A stretch of 64,000 nucleotides of DNA from Alphaproteobacteria bacterium (GTDB taxonomy: Bacteria > Pseudomonadota > Alphaproteobacteria > Rhizobiales > Xanthobacteraceae): NCBI GenBank assembly GCA_037200445.1, contig JBBCGH010000001.1:4399162-4463161 (forward strand), written 5' to 3'. Made by a program: the position numbers and the translations under genes. This document shows positions 61,994-64,000 of this stretch, piece by piece. The notes below the pieces were generated by a model, which saw nothing but the letters and a program-made list of their open reading frames with translations, ran no database searches and was not told the DNA's origin. Within the stretch, counting starts at the first letter, position 1, and each line of letters starts with the position of its first letter.

Positions 61994-62740
61994 ATGTCCA
62001 TCGTCAGGGAAATGCGCGAACGGCAGACGATCACCGCGGCACCCGCGCGATCGGGTCTCGGGGGCACGGTGCTGATCGGCTGCGCGGCCTTCGCGGTCGG
62101 CGCGCTCGCGATTGTCGGCTGGAAGATGTGGCCGGCCGCGAACGCACCGCAAAGCGCCGCCGCCACCAATCAACCGGCTCCGCCAGCGAACAGCCCGGCC
62201 GCCCCCGCGCCGGCTTTCTCCGGCAAGCGGCTGGGAGAGGCCGAACAGGCGCCACTGCTCGCGACGTGCATCAAGAACGAGGATTTCGGCGGTTTCGGCG
62301 ACGCCGCCGCTACCAATCCTCAGGCGGCCTACAGCCTGATGAAGACAGTCGGCACCGGCTTCCGCATCGCGACCCTGATCGGAGCCGAGACCGGCAGCGG
62401 CGCCCAGCTCACCGACAATTGGCGGATCATCGCAGAATGCGTTTATCGCCAGAACAGCTGGACTCTCTGCAACCCGCACAATCGCGCGCTCGCGATCGAG
62501 TCCACGGGCGCTTTCATTCGTGGAGCCGGCGCCGTTCTGGCTGATCCGCCGAAGGGCCGCGGCGGGCCGATACTCGTGCGCGAATACGGCCAGGCGCGCG
62601 AGCGCGTGCTCGATGCGTTGCGCACGCGCCTGCGCAACGGCTACCTCATCGCCGAGGATTTCGGCCCGGTGCAGCCGGCGGAAATCAAGGGGATCCTGGC
62701 CGAGACAAAGACGATCGCGAACGGCTGCGCGAAACAATGA
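61994..62740 (+). CDS. Membrane-anchored Cys-containing protein, paralogue 2 of 3
   Basis: 248-residue protein with a short cytosolic start, one span (LGGTVLIGCAAFAVGALAIV), and a long Ala/Pro/Asn linker (PQSAAATNQPAPPANSPAAP) leading to a periplasmic domain. The domain shares with paralogue 1 the C-x9-C-x4-R pattern (AECVYRQNSWTLCNPHNR) and ends with GYLIAEDFG followed by Cys after the same 21-residue spacing (ANGCA). It begins 3 nt after the previous stop and its own stop overlaps the next start as ATGA. Function unknown. The linker suggests the domain is held away from the membrane. Confidence 0.8.
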   Translation: MSIVREMRERQTITAAPARSGLGGTVLIGCAAFAVGALAIVGWKMWPAANAPQSAAATNQPAPPANSPAAPAPAFSGKRLGEAEQAPLLATCIKNEDFGGFGDAAATNPQAAYSLMKTVGTGFRIATLIGAETGSGAQLTDNWRIIAECVYRQNSWTLCNPHNRALAIESTGAFIRGAGAVLADPPKGRGGPILVREYGQARERVLDALRTRLRNGYLIAEDFGPVQPAEIKGILAETKTIANGCAKQ

Positions 62741-63255
62741 ACGCGGTCTTCCGCAGCCCGGCGTTCCGCAACACCATCCTTCCGCTGGGGCTGATCGTCG
62801 CACTGCTCGCGGTCTGGGAATACGCCAAGCAGCCCTTCCCCAAACCTCGTCCGCAGGCCGAGGACTACGGCCCTCCTCCGCCGCGCAATGCCAACGAGGA
62901 GCTGTTCCGGGACGCCCGCCTTCGCCGGCGGGAATCGACTCTCAAGACCCTTGATGCGAACTGGGCCAGCTTCTGCGACCCGCAGGGACGCAAGAGGCTG
63001 GTGAACAGCCTCAACGACTATTTCTATTTCCGCGACGGCGCCGAGGCGAGCTATCCGTCGCGCTGGGGCGAGGTGGGCAAGGCCTACATCGCGCGCGAAT
63101 TTTCCACGACCGATGACAAGCGCATCGAGCAGCAGATCAGGGAACTGTACGCGCGCGGCTATCTCGATCCGAAGATGTTCGGGGCCATCGCCAGCAAGCG
63201 CGTCACAGCGCTGGTTTACGAGATCAAGGTCGAGCGCAAGCCGTGCGCGGCTTGA
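62737..63255 (+). CDS. Membrane-anchored Cys-containing protein, paralogue 3 of 3
   Basis: 172-residue protein starting in an ATGA overlap with paralogue 2. One N-terminal span (TILPLGLIVALLAVWEYAKQ) precedes a Pro-rich linker and a compact domain. It keeps C-x4-R (SFCDPQGR) with a following NDYFYF, and GYLDPKMFG with Cys 21 residues on (RKPCA). It lacks the first Cys of the C-x9-C pair. The domain is the shortest of the three and may show the minimal fold. It converges with the ABC ATPase gene, abutting it at 63255/63256. No known family is recognised. Confidence 0.8.
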   Translation: MNAVFRSPAFRNTILPLGLIVALLAVWEYAKQPFPKPRPQAEDYGPPPPRNANEELFRDARLRRRESTLKTLDANWASFCDPQGRKRLVNSLNDYFYFRDGAEASYPSRWGEVGKAYIAREFSTTDDKRIEQQIRELYARGYLDPKMFGAIASKRVTALVYEIKVERKPCAA

Positions 63256-64000
63256 TCACACGCCCTCCTCCAGCAGCACCACGCGTTTCGGATCGACCGA
63301 GAGATACGCATCGCTGCCTTCGGCGAGCGGTTCCATGGTGCCGCGAATGACGAGGCGTTGATCGCCCCAGGCGACATTCATCTGCGTGAAGTCGCCCTGG
63401 AACACCGAGCGCTCGACCCGGACCGGCCACACATTGCGCTCGCCCGCGGGCTTCTGCGCCGACAGTGTCAGGTGCACGGTGCGCACCGAGAACGTCAGCG
63501 CATCGCCCACCGGCCGGCCGTGCGCCATGCCGTAGACGACGCCGCCCGCTCCTTCCAGCGCGATCAGTCCGTGTGCATCGAGATCGGCGCGATGCCTGCC
63601 GCGGATGAGATTGGCCGAGCCGACGAAATCGGCGACGAAGGCATTGCGCGGATGATGGTAGATCTCGCCGGGCGTGCCGACCTGCGCGATCAGGCCGTCG
63701 CGCATCACCACGATACGGTCGGACATCGCGAGCGCCTCTTCGAGATCGTGCGTGACGTAGACCGACGTGATGCCAAGCCGGTGCTGCAGCTCGCGCAGTT
63801 CGATGCGCATGTCGGCGCGCAGCTTGGCATCGAGGTTGGACAACGGCTCGTCGAACAGCAGCACCGAGGGCTGGAACACGAAGGCGCGCGCCAGCGCAAC
63901 GCGTTGCTGCTGGCCGCCGGAGAGCTGCGAGGCGCCGCGATCGCGGAACTGGCGCATCTGCACCATGTCGAGCGCGCGGTCGACCTTGTCGGCGATCTGC
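63256..64000 (-). CDS. ABC transporter ATPase (PotA/FbpC type), 5' part beyond window
   Basis: The reading frame is open from the stop at 63256 to the window end; about 248 residues of the C-terminal part are seen. The signature [19 protein letters not shown], Walker [22 protein letters not shown]-loop [20 protein letters not shown] and the tail [20 protein letters not shown] place it with spermidine/putrescine, ferric or phosphonate importers. A TOBE-type regulatory domain follows ([20 protein letters not shown], then [20 protein letters not shown]). Walker A and the N-terminus lie outside. Substrate and partner genes are not visible. Confidence 0.93.
   Translation of the reverse strand, partial: QIADKVDRALDMVQMRQFRDRGASQLSGGQQQRVALARAFVFQPSVLLFDEPLSNLDAKLRADMRIELRELQHRLGITSVYVTHDLEEALAMSDRIVVMRDGLIAQVGTPGEIYHHPRNAFVADFVGSANLIRGRHRADLDAHGLIALEGAGGVVYGMAHGRPVGDALTFSVRTVHLTLSAQKPAGERNVWPVRVERSVFQGDFTQMNVAWGDQRLVIRGTMEPLAEGSDAYLSVDPKRVVLLEEGV

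Overview
This window is GC-rich chromosomal DNA from an alphaproteobacterium, most likely of the order Hyphomicrobiales and close to Bradyrhizobium, Rhodopseudomonas or related Xanthobacteraceae. The inference rests on base composition, on five Bug/TctC-type solute receptors, on TRAP and amino-acid ABC uptake systems, on six tandem PAS domains joined to GGDEF-EAL, and on dispersed palindromic repeats with GAGCATGATC ends of a type I recall from these genomes. No tRNA, rRNA, CRISPR array, transposase or phage gene was seen. No database search was possible, so product names rest on motifs and protein architecture.

Layout. 1-4.1 kb: a cut-off GT87-type membrane glycosyltransferase, a GntR regulator whose promoter looks leaderless and operator-covered, a phytanoyl-CoA-type dioxygenase, a cupin and a GST. 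4.6-8.3 kb: a copper/redox module (multicopper oxidase, small secreted protein, Sco-cytochrome c fusion). 8.3-11.2 kb: three tandem Bug receptors with no transporter genes. 11.4-21.2 kb: a PQQ-type sugar dehydrogenase, a secreted mono-haem protein, an ABC exporter, a DUF1800/DUF1501 pair, a methyltransferase and a membrane-anchored protein. 21.4-30.1 kb: a CadC-like regulator facing a methyltransferase/hydrolase pair, another Bug receptor, a lectin-like secreted protein, an acetamidase-type enzyme, a cluster of palindromic elements and small membrane proteins.

30.2-35.7 kb is the most accessory-looking part. A chain of overlapping small ORFs and AT-richer genes leads into a giant RTX/FG-GAP protein whose first ~240 codons share the AT-rich composition and whose end is frameshifted. 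35.9-39.9 kb: an amino-acid-type ABC importer and a metallo-beta-lactamase-fold hydrolase. 40.0-43.2 kb: a second large repeat protein with an FG-GAP tail. 43.5-49.4 kb: an iron-uptake block with exbB-exbD-tonB divergent from a TonB-dependent siderophore receptor, plus an MFS transporter. 49.6-52.5 kb: a TRAP transporter. 52.6-60.2 kb: GST, L,D-transpeptidase, CWC protein, secreted protein, the PAS/GGDEF/EAL protein, a polytopic membrane protein and a cupin. 60.3-64 kb: a fifth Bug receptor, a tight operon of three diverged, membrane-anchored, cysteine-containing paralogues of unknown function, and the 3' part of an ABC ATPase gene.

The theme is nutrient and metal acquisition (organic acids, amino acids, iron, copper) with secreted repeat proteins. 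In two transporter operons a palindromic element lies exactly between the binding-protein gene and the membrane-protein genes. The best candidates for something undescribed are the three-paralogue operon at 61.4-63.3 kb and the mosaic RTX locus at 30.2-35.7 kb.
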